A stretch of 41,777 nt of DNA from Actinomycetes bacterium (GTDB taxonomy: Bacteria > Actinomycetota > Acidimicrobiia > Acidimicrobiales > JABEUL01), in assembly GCA_021777355.1 (NCBI GenBank), contig JAJYDO010000015.1, positions 1-41,777 on the forward strand. Direction: 5' to 3'. Positions 19,212 to 29,160 of the stretch are shown here, piece by piece (the stretch's first letter is position 1; every line of letters begins with the position of its first letter). The notes beneath the pieces are model-generated. The model saw nothing but the letters and a program-made list of their open reading frames with translations, was not told the DNA's origin and ran no database searches. The translations under genes were made by a program, and so were the position numbers.

Positions 19212-20629
19212 TTCTGATTCCGTCCCAATGAGGTTGTTTGGATCATGGTTTTTATTTGATCCGGAAGCGACGTTAGATCTCCTGCTCCAAGTGTGATCAG
19301 AATATCTCCGCTTCTCAAGAGTCCGGATAGTTTCTCAACTAGCTGGTCGCGCGAAGGTTCATAATATACTTCAAAATTTGGGTTGTTTTCTTTAATTGCC
19401 TGGACGACCATCGATGCGTTTACTCCGTGAAGAATCCTCTCGCCTGCAGAATAGATATCTGTGACATATAACATGTCGGCATCGCAAAACGCATCTGCAA
19501 ATTCCGAAGCCAAGTCACGAGTTCTTGTAAAGCGATGTGGCTGAAAAACTGCAACCAATCTCTCAGGATTGAATAATCTTGCTGTCTCAAGAGTAGGTTT
19601 TACTTCGCCCGGGAGATGCGCATAGTCATCAATAAAACCAATTCCGTTGACTGATCCTCTGGATTCAAACCTTCTTGGAACTCCTCCAAAGCGACCAAGA
19701 GCAGAAAGAAGCGATTCTTCATCGGCACCTGCCATTTTAGCCCCAACAAAAGCAATCGCTAAGTTCTTAACATTATGCATACCTAACAGTGGGGAGTGAA
19801 TATCAAAAGATTTTCCATCTGACTGGACTAAACTAAATCTTGAATAGTTTTTATTTAGTTCGATGTTTTCGATCCTAAAATCAGATTTCTTGTTCACGCC
19901 AACTGTAATAGCAGAATGCTTCGAGCCTAAATGAAACGCACATGGGTCATCACTTCCAACTATCTTTATACTTGCACTGCCGAGAAACTCGCCAAATGCG
20001 TCTTGAAGCTTTTCGTAACTTCCATAATATTCGACATGATCTCTCTCAACGCTGGAAACTATCGCTATCTCACTTTTCAAATGCAAGAAGGTTCCGTCGC
20101 TTTCATCGGCCTCGATGACAAGCCAAGCTCCTTCGTCCCAAGACGCAGCTGCCCCAACTTCATTTACTTCGCTTCCTAAGACAAATGACGGCCTTAACTT
20201 GGCATCTGAAAGTGCAAGAGAAATAAGTGCAGAAGTTGTAGTTTTCCCATGAGTTCCAGCAATAGAAATACTCTTTTTTATTCGAGTCAACCCGGCAAGG
20301 ACTTCGCTCCGATGCAATACTTCGGCACCCGCTGCTTTAGCAGCCAAGAGTTCGATATTATCCACGGGAATCGCAGTGGAGTATGCGACGATTTCTGCAT
20401 CTGCAATTTGTGACTCACGGTGGCCTAAATAGATCGTGATTCCCAGAGACCTGAGTCTTTCTAATATTTGAGTCTCTTTGATTTCGCTCCCTGAAACCAA
20501 ATGTCCACTTCCAACAAGAACTTCACCAAGAGCTGACATGCCGCTTCCACCGATGCCAACAATATGAATTTTTCTTGGATAAGTTAGATTGGCAATCTTA
20601 GCCATTTCCAAATTTGGAGATCCTCTCAT
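19208..20629 (-). CDS. murC: UDP-N-acetylmuramate-L-alanine ligase
   Basis: IHIVGIGGSGMSALGEVL, AGTHGKTTTSALIS, EADESDGTF, DDYAHLPGEV, FQPHRFTRT. Confidence 0.97.
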   Translation of the reverse strand: MRGSPNLEMAKIANLTYPRKIHIVGIGGSGMSALGEVLVGSGHLVSGSEIKETQILERLRSLGITIYLGHRESQIADAEIVAYSTAIPVDNIELLAAKAAGAEVLHRSEVLAGLTRIKKSISIAGTHGKTTTSALISLALSDAKLRPSFVLGSEVNEVGAAASWDEGAWLVIEADESDGTFLHLKSEIAIVSSVERDHVEYYGSYEKLQDAFGEFLGSASIKIVGSDDPCAFHLGSKHSAITVGVNKKSDFRIENIELNKNYSRFSLVQSDGKSFDIHSPLLGMHNVKNLAIAFVGAKMAGADEESLLSALGRFGGVPRRFESRGSVNGIGFIDDYAHLPGEVKPTLETARLFNPERLVAVFQPHRFTRTRDLASEFADAFCDADMLYVTDIYSAGERILHGVNASMVVQAIKENNPNFEVYYEPSRDQLVEKLSGLLRSGDILITLGAGDLTSLPDQIKTMIQTTSLGRNQK

Positions 20630-21810
20630 TTCTCAGCTCCAACTAATTCAACTCCTATTACGCTTAATACCGAGGAGGCAATTTTTTCTGCTCCATTTCT
20701 AGGCATCAAGGAATCCAACGACTCACTCATCTTTATTAGCCTCTTTGGATCATTTAGAAGCGATATCACCAATTCCGACAGTTTTCCTTCTTGGACTTCA
20801 GAGTTGTTCATTATAATTGCTCCTCCAACCATTTGAAGCTTCTCTGCATTTCTTCTTTGATGGTCTCTCGGGGCGTTGGGAAGAGGAACAAGAATGGAAG
20901 GCACTCCCATCACGGCAATCTCGCTAACCGTTAGGGCACCTGATCTAGAGACAACTAACGCTGCAACTTCCAATAATAGATTCATCCTCTTTTCAAATTC
21001 ACGAACAACATAATTTGAAAGCTCGACGTTGGCCCCGCTAAGCTCACTGAAACCTCTTTTCCCGGCCAAGTGAACTACGGTCGCGTTAATACCACGCTCT
21101 AATAGTGCTTTGGCTACATTAGGCGCAGCGTCATTTAGGGTTTTGGCTCCAAGTGAGCCCCCGAAAATAACAACTATTGGCTTGTCCTTTTCAAGGGATA
21201 GAGTTTCTCTTGCTTGAGATATGGTCTTATCATCCATTGCTTTACGAATGGTCGCAGAGTTTAAGATTTCATTTCTAATGGGAGTGCCCACAACGATCTG
21301 CCTAGGCAGCCCCTCGCCTCCAAAGGAAGTAAATGAAAACTTCGCAAAACGAGCCAGCAATCGATTTGCAGCTCCGGGCGCGGCGTCAACGTTCACCACC
21401 ACTACTGGGACTCGACACAATAGGCTGGCTATCGCTCCCGGAATACTTGCATAACCGCCAACCGATATGGTTATCCGCGGTTTATGTTTCAATATTAGAG
21501 TGATTGACCTTACAATGCTTGCTGAAATTAGGACGACCGCCCAAGCTGCTTTGAAGTTAACTTTGCGAACGATTCCTTTGGCAGCCAGGCAGTAAATTTC
21601 GTAGCCGCTTTCCCTTACAAGTTGGGCCTCCTGGCCATGCTTTGAACCTATAAACAAAATTGACTCTCGACTAACACCTAATGTTGAAAGTGCGTCGGCC
21701 ACCGCCAAGGCGGGATACACATGCCCTGCAGTCCCTCCTCCGGCAATTACCACCTTGTACTTAGCCCTGCCAATTTCTTCGAATCTCTTTCTACAAGCGG
21801 CCGCTTTCAT
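20626..21810 (-). CDS. murG: UDP-GlcNAc:undecaprenyl-pyrophosphoryl-MurNAc-pentapeptide GlcNAc transferase
   Basis: VVIAGGGTAGHVYPALAVADAL, SVGGYASIPG, FGGSLGAKTLN, VSRSGALTVSEIAVMGVPSILVPLP. Confidence 0.96.
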   Translation of the reverse strand: MKAAACRKRFEEIGRAKYKVVIAGGGTAGHVYPALAVADALSTLGVSRESILFIGSKHGQEAQLVRESGYEIYCLAAKGIVRKVNFKAAWAVVLISASIVRSITLILKHKPRITISVGGYASIPGAIASLLCRVPVVVVNVDAAPGAANRLLARFAKFSFTSFGGEGLPRQIVVGTPIRNEILNSATIRKAMDDKTISQARETLSLEKDKPIVVIFGGSLGAKTLNDAAPNVAKALLERGINATVVHLAGKRGFSELSGANVELSNYVVREFEKRMNLLLEVAALVVSRSGALTVSEIAVMGVPSILVPLPNAPRDHQRRNAEKLQMVGGAIIMNNSEVQEGKLSELVISLLNDPKRLIKMSESLDSLMPRNGAEKIASSVLSVIGVELVGAEK

Positions 21811-22979
21811 TTTTGGCTACTAACTAATTTCGGCTTTGCCTTGGATCTCGAATTCTTGGCTTGATCTCGATTCGTATTATTTTTGGCAATTGCCACCAAA
21901 ATTCCAAGTGCAGCCATATCGCCAACTAACGATGAACCGCCAAATGAGACTAGTGGAAGCGGGATTCCCGTCACCGGAAGTCCGCCAATTACTGCTCCAA
22001 TATTAATAAATGCCTGAGAAAGGATCCAAGTAGTTATTCCAATTGCTACTAGGTGAGAAAATTCGTCCTGAGACTCTTTGGCAATAGTAAATCCAATGTA
22101 ACCGAATGCCCCAAATAAAGCCAGAACAAATAAAGATCCAACGAGGCCAAGTTCTTGTCCAATTACGGCAAATATAAAATCGGTGTGATCATTTGGCAAA
22201 AATCCCCATTTAACCGTGGACGCGCCTAAGCCAACACCAAACAGGTGGCCCGAGCCCATGCCAACCAAGGACTGCACGACTTGATAGCCACCTTGCGTCT
22301 GGCTGGCCAAAGGGTGCACGAATGAGAGGAGGCGTTCTCGCCTATAAGTGGAGTGAAGGGCAAGAAAGCTGCCCACAACACCTCCGGAAACTCCGAGCAA
22401 AACCATCACTCGCCCCGGTGCACATGCTGCAAAGAGCAATGAAAAGAATATGCAACCGATAACAATTGATGTTCCCATGTCAGGTTGAAGCATTATGAGA
22501 GTAATGGCGGCACCCGAAACAATAACAAGTGGCCGTGTCGTACTTTTCCAGTCCTCGATTTGATTCTTTCTTCTAGATAAAAGAGAGGCACCGAATAGAA
22601 CAATTGCCAATTTCATTAACTCCGATGGCTGCACTTTGAAGATACCTACTCCAATCCAACGAGTTGATCCAGCTGAGTAAACCCCTAAGCCCGGAACCAA
22701 AACTGCAAGTAAACCAATGAAGCAAATAACTAAGAACGGAGACGATATCCATTGAAGATTTTTCATCGATATCTTTGTAGCTGCAAAGACCATTGCACTA
22801 GCTCCAACTAGCATCCACATAACTTGCTTGGAAAATATGGCCCAAGGCGAACCGTAGAGTTGGAGCGCGTCAATTGACGAAGCCGACAGTACCATGGCCA
22901 GGCCTAATACCGACAGCATTACAACAATGGCAATTAAGGGACCCGCCAATGGCCGCGTATTTTGGTCTTTCCTGTTCAT
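21807..22979 (-). CDS. ftsW: SEDS-family peptidoglycan glycosyltransferase FtsW
   Basis: Polytopic protein; WIGVGIFKVQPSELMKLA, LQPDMGTSIV, HTDFIFAVIGQELGLVG, GIPLPLVSFGGSSLV. Confidence 0.95.
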   Translation of the reverse strand: MNRKDQNTRPLAGPLIAIVVMLSVLGLAMVLSASSIDALQLYGSPWAIFSKQVMWMLVGASAMVFAATKISMKNLQWISSPFLVICFIGLLAVLVPGLGVYSAGSTRWIGVGIFKVQPSELMKLAIVLFGASLLSRRKNQIEDWKSTTRPLVIVSGAAITLIMLQPDMGTSIVIGCIFFSLLFAACAPGRVMVLLGVSGGVVGSFLALHSTYRRERLLSFVHPLASQTQGGYQVVQSLVGMGSGHLFGVGLGASTVKWGFLPNDHTDFIFAVIGQELGLVGSLFVLALFGAFGYIGFTIAKESQDEFSHLVAIGITTWILSQAFINIGAVIGGLPVTGIPLPLVSFGGSSLVGDMAALGILVAIAKNNTNRDQAKNSRSKAKPKLVSSQK

Positions 22980-24340
22980 GATTCCTGCTCACTGAGATGA
23001 AGCACGCATTTTTTGAAGTCATCCCCGCGCTCTGCATAATTGGAATACCAATCGAATGAAGCCGTACCGGGCGAGAGCAAAATTGTCATTCCAGGCGACG
23101 AAATCCTGTATGCCTTCGTTACTGCTTCTTCCATTGAGTCCGCTTTGTCAACTACGACGTTTAACCCAAGGAACGCGTCAACAATCTGATCCTGGCTTTC
23201 TCCAATTGCAATGACCCCGTGAATCGAAGAGCAACCTTCTCTTAGCAAGGATAAGTCCAATCCTTTATTGCGCCCGCCGGCAATAAGTATGACTTGGCTT
23301 CGACCCTTAAGTGCGGCCAAGACTGCAGAAGGGGTGGTGGCCTTAGAGTCGTCGATCCACTCGATACCTCCAAAATTACTAATTTGCTCGACACGGTGAC
23401 TTAGGCCCGTAAATTCTTCCAATACTTTCTTGCAGCTCTCAATTTTGCCGCCCGCCTCAAGAGAAATTGCACATGCCGCCAAGGCATTTGAAACATCTAT
23501 TACCGAACGTCTCTTCAATTCGTAGGTATTTATTATTACTTCATTAAAGGGAGTCATTAGTTCTTGATTTACAACTTTGTAGTCCTTGCTTTTATACCCA
23601 TAAGTCAATGTCTTACATTCTTTTTTTAGCATCGCAAGCGACTCAAGTACCAGTGGGTCATCAGCATTAGCGATTGCAATATCGCTCTCATCAAGATTTT
23701 CCCATATTTTGGCCTTTGAATTTCTATAGTGATCAAAGTCAGGGTGCCAATCCAGATGATCTTCTCCAAGATTGCACCAAAGTCCGATATGGGGATGGAA
23801 AGTCTTAGTTAAGGCCAGTTGAAAACTTGAAACTTCAGCTATCAAGGTCTGAGTATCTTCAGCTTTGGCCGCTTTGGCTGCACTAACCAGAGGTCTTCCA
23901 ATGTTTCCGCAAGCTACAGTTCGGATACCCGAGTCATTCAGCATTCTAGATACTAAAGTAGTAATAGTTGTTTTGCCATTAGTTCCCGTGATGGCGACGA
24001 TAGGTACTTCACTTATCTCGCCAGCCAATTCAATTTCACTTACAATATCTATTTCCATCTTGGCCGACATAGTGAATACCGGGTGAGAAGCGGGGATTCC
24101 CGGACTCACTATTGTGCGCTCAACACTTGAAAGTAATTCGCGCCATTTATCTTCATCCTCGACTTCAGGAGAAAGAAATACGTCAAAGCCCAGGTGCCTG
24201 AATTTCTCTTCCATTTCCAGTGTTGGCCTGTCGTCTATTACATCTAAGTCCATGCCTGATTCACAGTAAAGCTCAGCTACGGCGGCTCCGGTTATTCCTC
24301 CTCCAACCATCAATATCGGCGATAATAATCTCCCTTCCAT
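22976..24340 (-). CDS. murD: UDP-N-acetylmuramoyl-L-alanine-D-glutamate ligase; start moved from ORF-track 24454 to ATG at 24340
   Basis: ITGTNGKTTITTLVSRML, NLGEDHLDWHPDFDHY, DDSKATTPSAVLAAL. ATG at 24340 overlaps the mraY stop (TGATG). Confidence 0.95.
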   Translation of the reverse strand: MEGRLLSPILMVGGGITGAAVAELYCESGMDLDVIDDRPTLEMEEKFRHLGFDVFLSPEVEDEDKWRELLSSVERTIVSPGIPASHPVFTMSAKMEIDIVSEIELAGEISEVPIVAITGTNGKTTITTLVSRMLNDSGIRTVACGNIGRPLVSAAKAAKAEDTQTLIAEVSSFQLALTKTFHPHIGLWCNLGEDHLDWHPDFDHYRNSKAKIWENLDESDIAIANADDPLVLESLAMLKKECKTLTYGYKSKDYKVVNQELMTPFNEVIINTYELKRRSVIDVSNALAACAISLEAGGKIESCKKVLEEFTGLSHRVEQISNFGGIEWIDDSKATTPSAVLAALKGRSQVILIAGGRNKGLDLSLLREGCSSIHGVIAIGESQDQIVDAFLGLNVVVDKADSMEEAVTKAYRISSPGMTILLSPGTASFDWYSNYAERGDDFKKCVLHLSEQES

Positions 24341-25377
24341 CAGTGACCCGCCGCGTGAGATGCAATGAAATCGGCGTAGAATATTCCAACTCCAAAAGAA
24401 CTGCATAAGGCAGAAAGGATCCAAAATCTTACTATCACTGTTGATTCCGGCCATCCCTTAAGCTCGAAATGATGATGAATTGGAGCCATTCGGAATACTC
24501 TGCGTTTGAATAGGTGAAAACTTGCTACTTGGATCACCACGCTTAAAGTCTCAATGACAAATAGGCCTCCAATAATTGGAAGTAGCAAAGCAATATTCAT
24601 TTGCAGGCATATGGCGGCTAAGCCGGCCCCAATAGCCAATGCCCCAGTATCACCCATAAAAATTTTTGCGGGTCCCGCATTCCACCACAAGAATCCTGTG
24701 CAAGCGCCGGCGAGAGCAAGCGAGACAACTGCCAGATCTAGAGCAGGAACCAGCCTGTAATCAGCGGGGTGCCTGAACTGCCAGTAAGCAAGAACTGCCA
24801 AACATACAAATGCAAACGATGAAGATCCGGCAGCAAGTCCATCCAGCCCGTCGGTAAAATTTACGGCATTTGAGGTTCCCACTATTACCAGCACTGCAAA
24901 AGCGGCCCATCCCCAGTGCCCTAAATTTATGCCCGGCAAATTGTATCTCGTGAAAGTGAGGTTTAAATTTACTCCTGCCCACTGTTCGGCCAAAAGGGCA
25001 AACAAAAGAGCAAGAGCTAGCTGAAGTCCAAATTTCGCTCGTTTATTCAGTCCCTGATTGTGCTTTCTGCGAAGTTTTAGCCAGTCGTCTAAAAAACCAA
25101 CAAGCCCGGCCCCCACAACTGCCAAAAGCACAAGCGGCGCCGCTCTTGTCCTGATTCCACGAATTACTATGTGCTCAACTACGAAAGCTATCACTGCAGC
25201 AAAAATTATTGCAATCCCGCCTAAAGTTGGCGTACCTGATTTTATGGCATGACCTTTGGGTCCCGCTTCCCTTACTTGATGCCCAAGGCTACGTCTTTCC
25301 ATAAATTTAATCAAAACCGGAGTTGAAAAAATTGCAAGGAAAAAAGAGAGGCCGCCTGCTATAGCCAATGAAATCAT
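24340..25377 (-). CDS. mraY: Phospho-N-acetylmuramoyl-pentapeptide transferase
   Basis: GTPTLGGIAII, FLDDWLKLRRKHNQGL, NAVNFTDGLDGLA, FMGDTGALAIG, MAPIHHHFELKGW. Confidence 0.98.
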   Translation of the reverse strand: MISLAIAGGLSFFLAIFSTPVLIKFMERRSLGHQVREAGPKGHAIKSGTPTLGGIAIIFAAVIAFVVEHIVIRGIRTRAAPLVLLAVVGAGLVGFLDDWLKLRRKHNQGLNKRAKFGLQLALALLFALLAEQWAGVNLNLTFTRYNLPGINLGHWGWAAFAVLVIVGTSNAVNFTDGLDGLAAGSSSFAFVCLAVLAYWQFRHPADYRLVPALDLAVVSLALAGACTGFLWWNAGPAKIFMGDTGALAIGAGLAAICLQMNIALLLPIIGGLFVIETLSVVIQVASFHLFKRRVFRMAPIHHHFELKGWPESTVIVRFWILSALCSSFGVGIFYADFIASHAAGH

Positions 25378-26870
25378 GGCCCAACTTCTTTCTTATCCGC
25401 TATATTGCCAGATGAGCTATAGATGTACTTTCTGGCTATTTCGCGATCATCGAAATGATTTGTCGAGTCTTTAAATGTTTGGGTAGTTTCATGCCCTTTC
25501 CCGGCTACCACTACTACATCTCCCGGTCGGGCCATCTCAATAGCCCTTTTTATTGCCAACTCTCTGTCAAGTTCCACTGCAAGGAAGGTTTCCTCGTGAT
25601 CGATACCTTCGGTAATTTCATTTGCAATACTTTCCGGGTCCTCTGATCTCGGATTGTCTGATGTGACAATTACAACATCTGCCAATTCAGAAGCAACCGA
25701 TCCCATCATTGGGCGTTTCGATCGATCCCTATCGCCACCGCAGCCAAAAACCACTATTACTTCGCCTTCTGCACATGCCCTTGCCGATCTGAGCGAGGCC
25801 GAAAGCGCTGCAGGAGTGTGGGCAAAGTCAACAACAACAAGAGGTTTGCTCTTATCACTGCCGGTTACCAGTTCAAATCTCCCCGGCACTGGCCTAGCCA
25901 CCTGCAAGCCCTCTACTATATTGTCTTCACCAATGCCTAGGGAATCCGCGATTGCAGCTGCCATTAAAGCATTGTCGACTCCTACCGCTCCTCCCCACTG
26001 AAGCGTAATCTCATGCCCGCGCCACAGAAAATGTGCGCCGCCGCCTACAGACTTTATGTTCTCGGCCTCATCTCTTGAAACAGTTACCAGGAAAACTGAC
26101 CGGTCCTCCTTTATCATGTCTGCAAGCCTCTGGCCCCATCTGTCTCCTATATGCACCACTGCCGTCGTAGCCCGGCCCGGCTCGAATAGTGTCGCTTTTG
26201 CAGCAAAGTACTGCTCCATATCTATATGGAAATCTAAGTGATCCTGAGAAAGGTTGGTAAAGGCAACCACGTCGAAAGGAATCTCATCTACCCTATGTTG
26301 AGCCAAGGCATGTGACGACACTTCCATAGCTACAGCCCGATCTCCTCGGTCCCTGGCATTAGCCATTAGACGATGAAGTATGGGTGCCTCAGGTGTTGTC
26401 CTAGCTCCTCCAAGAGTACCTACTACCGATACTCCCCAACCATGTACCGACAAAATTGATCTTGCAAGATTAGTTACAGAGGTTTTGCCGTTAGTTCCAG
26501 TCACGCCAATTGTAATTAGATCTTTGGCAGGGTGTCCATAAAATAAGGAGGAAATTTTTGCGAGGCTCTTCCTGGATGCCTCATTGGAAATCAAAACGGG
26601 CACGTCTTCTCCCAAATTTAAGGCTCTCTCAGACACGATTGCAACCGCACCTTTTTGAGCTGCAGCCGATGCGAAGTCATGACCGTCAAAGTTTCGCCCA
26701 GTTAGGCAAACGTAAAGCATTTTGCCTAATACGTCGCGACTGTCGTAAGAAATGCCTTCAATGACCTGGTCTAGTTTTGGCTCTGATATTTCGGTTTCGG
26801 CCACCAAAAATGGAACTTCGGCAAGGATTTGCCTAAGTGACATAGAGTAGCTCTTTGCTTCCAAAGTCAT
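25374..26870 (-). CDS. murE: UDP-N-acetylmuramoyl-tripeptide synthetase, meso-DAP-adding type
   Basis: GVTGTNGKTSVTNL, EVSSHALAQHRV, NLSQDHLDFH, DNPRSEDP motif typical of DAP specificity, GKGHETTQ. Confidence 0.96.
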   Translation of the reverse strand: MTLEAKSYSMSLRQILAEVPFLVAETEISEPKLDQVIEGISYDSRDVLGKMLYVCLTGRNFDGHDFASAAAQKGAVAIVSERALNLGEDVPVLISNEASRKSLAKISSLFYGHPAKDLITIGVTGTNGKTSVTNLARSILSVHGWGVSVVGTLGGARTTPEAPILHRLMANARDRGDRAVAMEVSSHALAQHRVDEIPFDVVAFTNLSQDHLDFHIDMEQYFAAKATLFEPGRATTAVVHIGDRWGQRLADMIKEDRSVFLVTVSRDEAENIKSVGGGAHFLWRGHEITLQWGGAVGVDNALMAAAIADSLGIGEDNIVEGLQVARPVPGRFELVTGSDKSKPLVVVDFAHTPAALSASLRSARACAEGEVIVVFGCGGDRDRSKRPMMGSVASELADVVIVTSDNPRSEDPESIANEITEGIDHEETFLAVELDRELAIKRAIEMARPGDVVVVAGKGHETTQTFKDSTNHFDDREIARKYIYSSSGNIADKKEVGP

Positions 26871-28738
26871 GGCGCTCCCGGTGGAGCTATGTGGTAGAGA
26901 TGTAGTGCATACTGCATAATCTGAGAAAAAACCGGCCCGGCCTCACTCCCTCCATAGTATCCATTAGGGCTGTCAATTACGACAATAGCGCTTAGTGCAG
27001 GGTTTTGTGCCGGGGCAAAGCCTACAAAAGTTGCCATGAACTTTCCCGGAAGATAGCCCGGACCTTGCGGGTTCGGAATCTGAGCGGTACCTGTTTTCCC
27101 GGCTACCGTATAGTTTGGAACGGCGGCTAAAGGAGCAGTTCCATTTGGACCAACTACTCCTTGGAGCATTCCTATAAGTTGCGAATCAACAGAAGGCGTG
27201 ATGACTCTGTGGCTTCCATGTATTGGCAAAGAAGTGACATTCCCACTTCCGTCGACGGTCCCGGCCACTATGCTGGGTGGCACAAACATGCCACCGTTTG
27301 CAATTGTGTTGTATGCATCTAGGACCTGAAGCGGAGTCACTGCAATGTCTTGGCCAATTGGCATTGAACCAATTGCTGTACCGGACCATAAGTTTAAAGG
27401 TTTGAGGAGTCCGCCTGACTCTCCGGCAAAACCGAGGTGCGTATTTTGGTCAAAACCAAATTTAAGAAGGTAATTATACAGTTTGGGAGCCCCAATTTTC
27501 TGAGCGGTTTCTATTGTGCCAATATTTGAAGACTGAGCAAGAACTTGACTCGCCGTTAAAGTCTCGTCGCCATGGGCTTCTGCGTCATGGAAGACACTTC
27601 CATCAATTAAGAGTTGAGAAGGAACATTAATTAATGTTGAAGGTGTGATTACACCCTCATTGAGGGCCGCGGAGAAAGTAGCAATTTTCATTACGGAACC
27701 TGGCTCGTAAGTAAATGTCACCGCCATTGGATTTGTCGAGTCAATTACCTCGCCCATAGTGTTTTTTGCTAAAGGAGTTATTTGTGAATTAGCTGGAAGA
27801 GTGGGGACCGTGACCACACTAACCATTGCCAATATTTGGCCGGTGTGCGTATCCATCACTATGGCGGTGCCGTTTAACGAATCGGTTGCCCCGACTTGCC
27901 TTGCCAAATCTTGTTCAACTTGAAATTGAAGCGACTGGTCTATTGACAGTACCAACCCTTTGCCTTGGACGGGCGGTTTTATTATGTGAATTCCACCCGG
28001 GAGAACCCCTCCGGGTGATTGGTCTTCTTGCTCGCTTCCGTTTTGGCCGCTTAACAAAGAGTTCCAAATACTTTCAACACCTGAAATTGGGCTTCCTGCG
28101 CCAGTCATTACTCCAACTATGGACTCGGTTAAAATCCCATCCGGATCAACTCGAGAAGACGAATCCTGTACGGTTATCCCGCTAATTCCAAGGGCTAGGA
28201 CTTTGGTAGCTTCTGCGTCGGAAACATTTTTGGCAACATAGGCAAATCCGGTTTTGACAGATAAAGTTGAAGCGATAGTGGCCTCTGGTATTCCAAGTAT
28301 CGGCGAAAGCTTCGATGCAACTGCTTGAGGACTTGTGATTAGGAGATTGTCGGAAATAATATCTTTATTTGGAAGTGACATGGCTAACACATGACCATTG
28401 CGATCATAGATGTCACCTCTTAGGGCCGGGAGTGAGATAATCCTGTAGATTTCAGAGTTCCCGTATGCGGCGTATGCAGATGCACTAATGGCCTGCACGT
28501 AAAAAATCCGGCCGGCCAATGCTAAAATGCAGGCCGAAAGAATCAGCTTAAATGCCCTTAGCCTTCGAGGCTTGCTTCCTTTTTTTCCCTTTGCAACAAA
28601 GTCCTGGAATCCATCAACTAATCCAGACTGCCTGGATTTGTGGGTGGAATTGCCAGTTTTTCCATAGGCATTTGCAGCTGGGCGCGATTTATTCGCCGGC
28701 CTCTTAAAATTATTATTGATAAATTCATCTCTACTCAC
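26867..28738 (-). CDS. ftsI: Peptidoglycan D,D-transpeptidase (class B PBP, FtsI/PBP3)
   Basis: RGDIYDRNG, EPGSVMK (SxxK), SSN, KTGTAQ; single N-terminal TM helix; no PASTA domain. Confidence 0.96.
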   Translation of the reverse strand: MSRDEFINNNFKRPANKSRPAANAYGKTGNSTHKSRQSGLVDGFQDFVAKGKKGSKPRRLRAFKLILSACILALAGRIFYVQAISASAYAAYGNSEIYRIISLPALRGDIYDRNGHVLAMSLPNKDIISDNLLITSPQAVASKLSPILGIPEATIASTLSVKTGFAYVAKNVSDAEATKVLALGISGITVQDSSSRVDPDGILTESIVGVMTGAGSPISGVESIWNSLLSGQNGSEQEDQSPGGVLPGGIHIIKPPVQGKGLVLSIDQSLQFQVEQDLARQVGATDSLNGTAIVMDTHTGQILAMVSVVTVPTLPANSQITPLAKNTMGEVIDSTNPMAVTFTYEPGSVMKIATFSAALNEGVITPSTLINVPSQLLIDGSVFHDAEAHGDETLTASQVLAQSSNIGTIETAQKIGAPKLYNYLLKFGFDQNTHLGFAGESGGLLKPLNLWSGTAIGSMPIGQDIAVTPLQVLDAYNTIANGGMFVPPSIVAGTVDGSGNVTSLPIHGSHRVITPSVDSQLIGMLQGVVGPNGTAPLAAVPNYTVAGKTGTAQIPNPQGPGYLPGKFMATFVGFAPAQNPALSAIVVIDSPNGYYGGSEAGPVFSQIMQYALHLYHIAPPGAP

Positions 28739-29160
28739 TTGTTGGGCGAAGTGGTGGTAGAAGCGGATGCATTTGAATTTGCCGGATGTAAGTATGTGAC
28801 ATTGCTTGGCGTGGTCATTCCCAAATTGTTTTCGGCACTATTTACAATTCGACTCGGGGATTCGAGATTGGCAAGTTTTGAATCTAATTTTTGATGCTGA
28901 GCTTGTTCAGCGCTTAGTTGTGTGCTGAGTTTATCAAGCTGCAACTGACGTTCCGCTAAAACGCCTCTCGCTCCAATCGTTCCAAAGATCGCCGCTGCCG
29001 CCAAGAATCCGGCGAATACGAGAGTCCGTCGAACTCGTTTTCTCGCGGCTCGTCTAACAAGTTCAGTCTGCCTTACAACTCTAAGCGGCGGTGTCCTGGT
29101 TGGTTTTTGGCGAGCCGGTTCTCGCCTTTGCCTTACTTTGTCAGACTGAGTCATTGCCAT
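28735..29160 (-). CDS. ftsL: FtsL-like septum formation protein (single TM plus coiled coil)
   Basis: Position between mraW and ftsI; TM segment followed by LDKLSTQLSAEQAQHQKLDSKLANLESPSRI. Confidence 0.75.
   Translation of the reverse strand: MAMTQSDKVRQRREPARQKPTRTPPLRVVRQTELVRRAARKRVRRTLVFAGFLAAAAIFGTIGARGVLAERQLQLDKLSTQLSAEQAQHQKLDSKLANLESPSRIVNSAENNLGMTTPSNVTYLHPANSNASASTTTSPNK

Noticed and set aside
24341-24454. N-terminal extension of murD in the ORF track
   Set aside because: Overlaps mraY by more than 100 bp; the conserved MurD N-terminus begins at the ATG at 24340.
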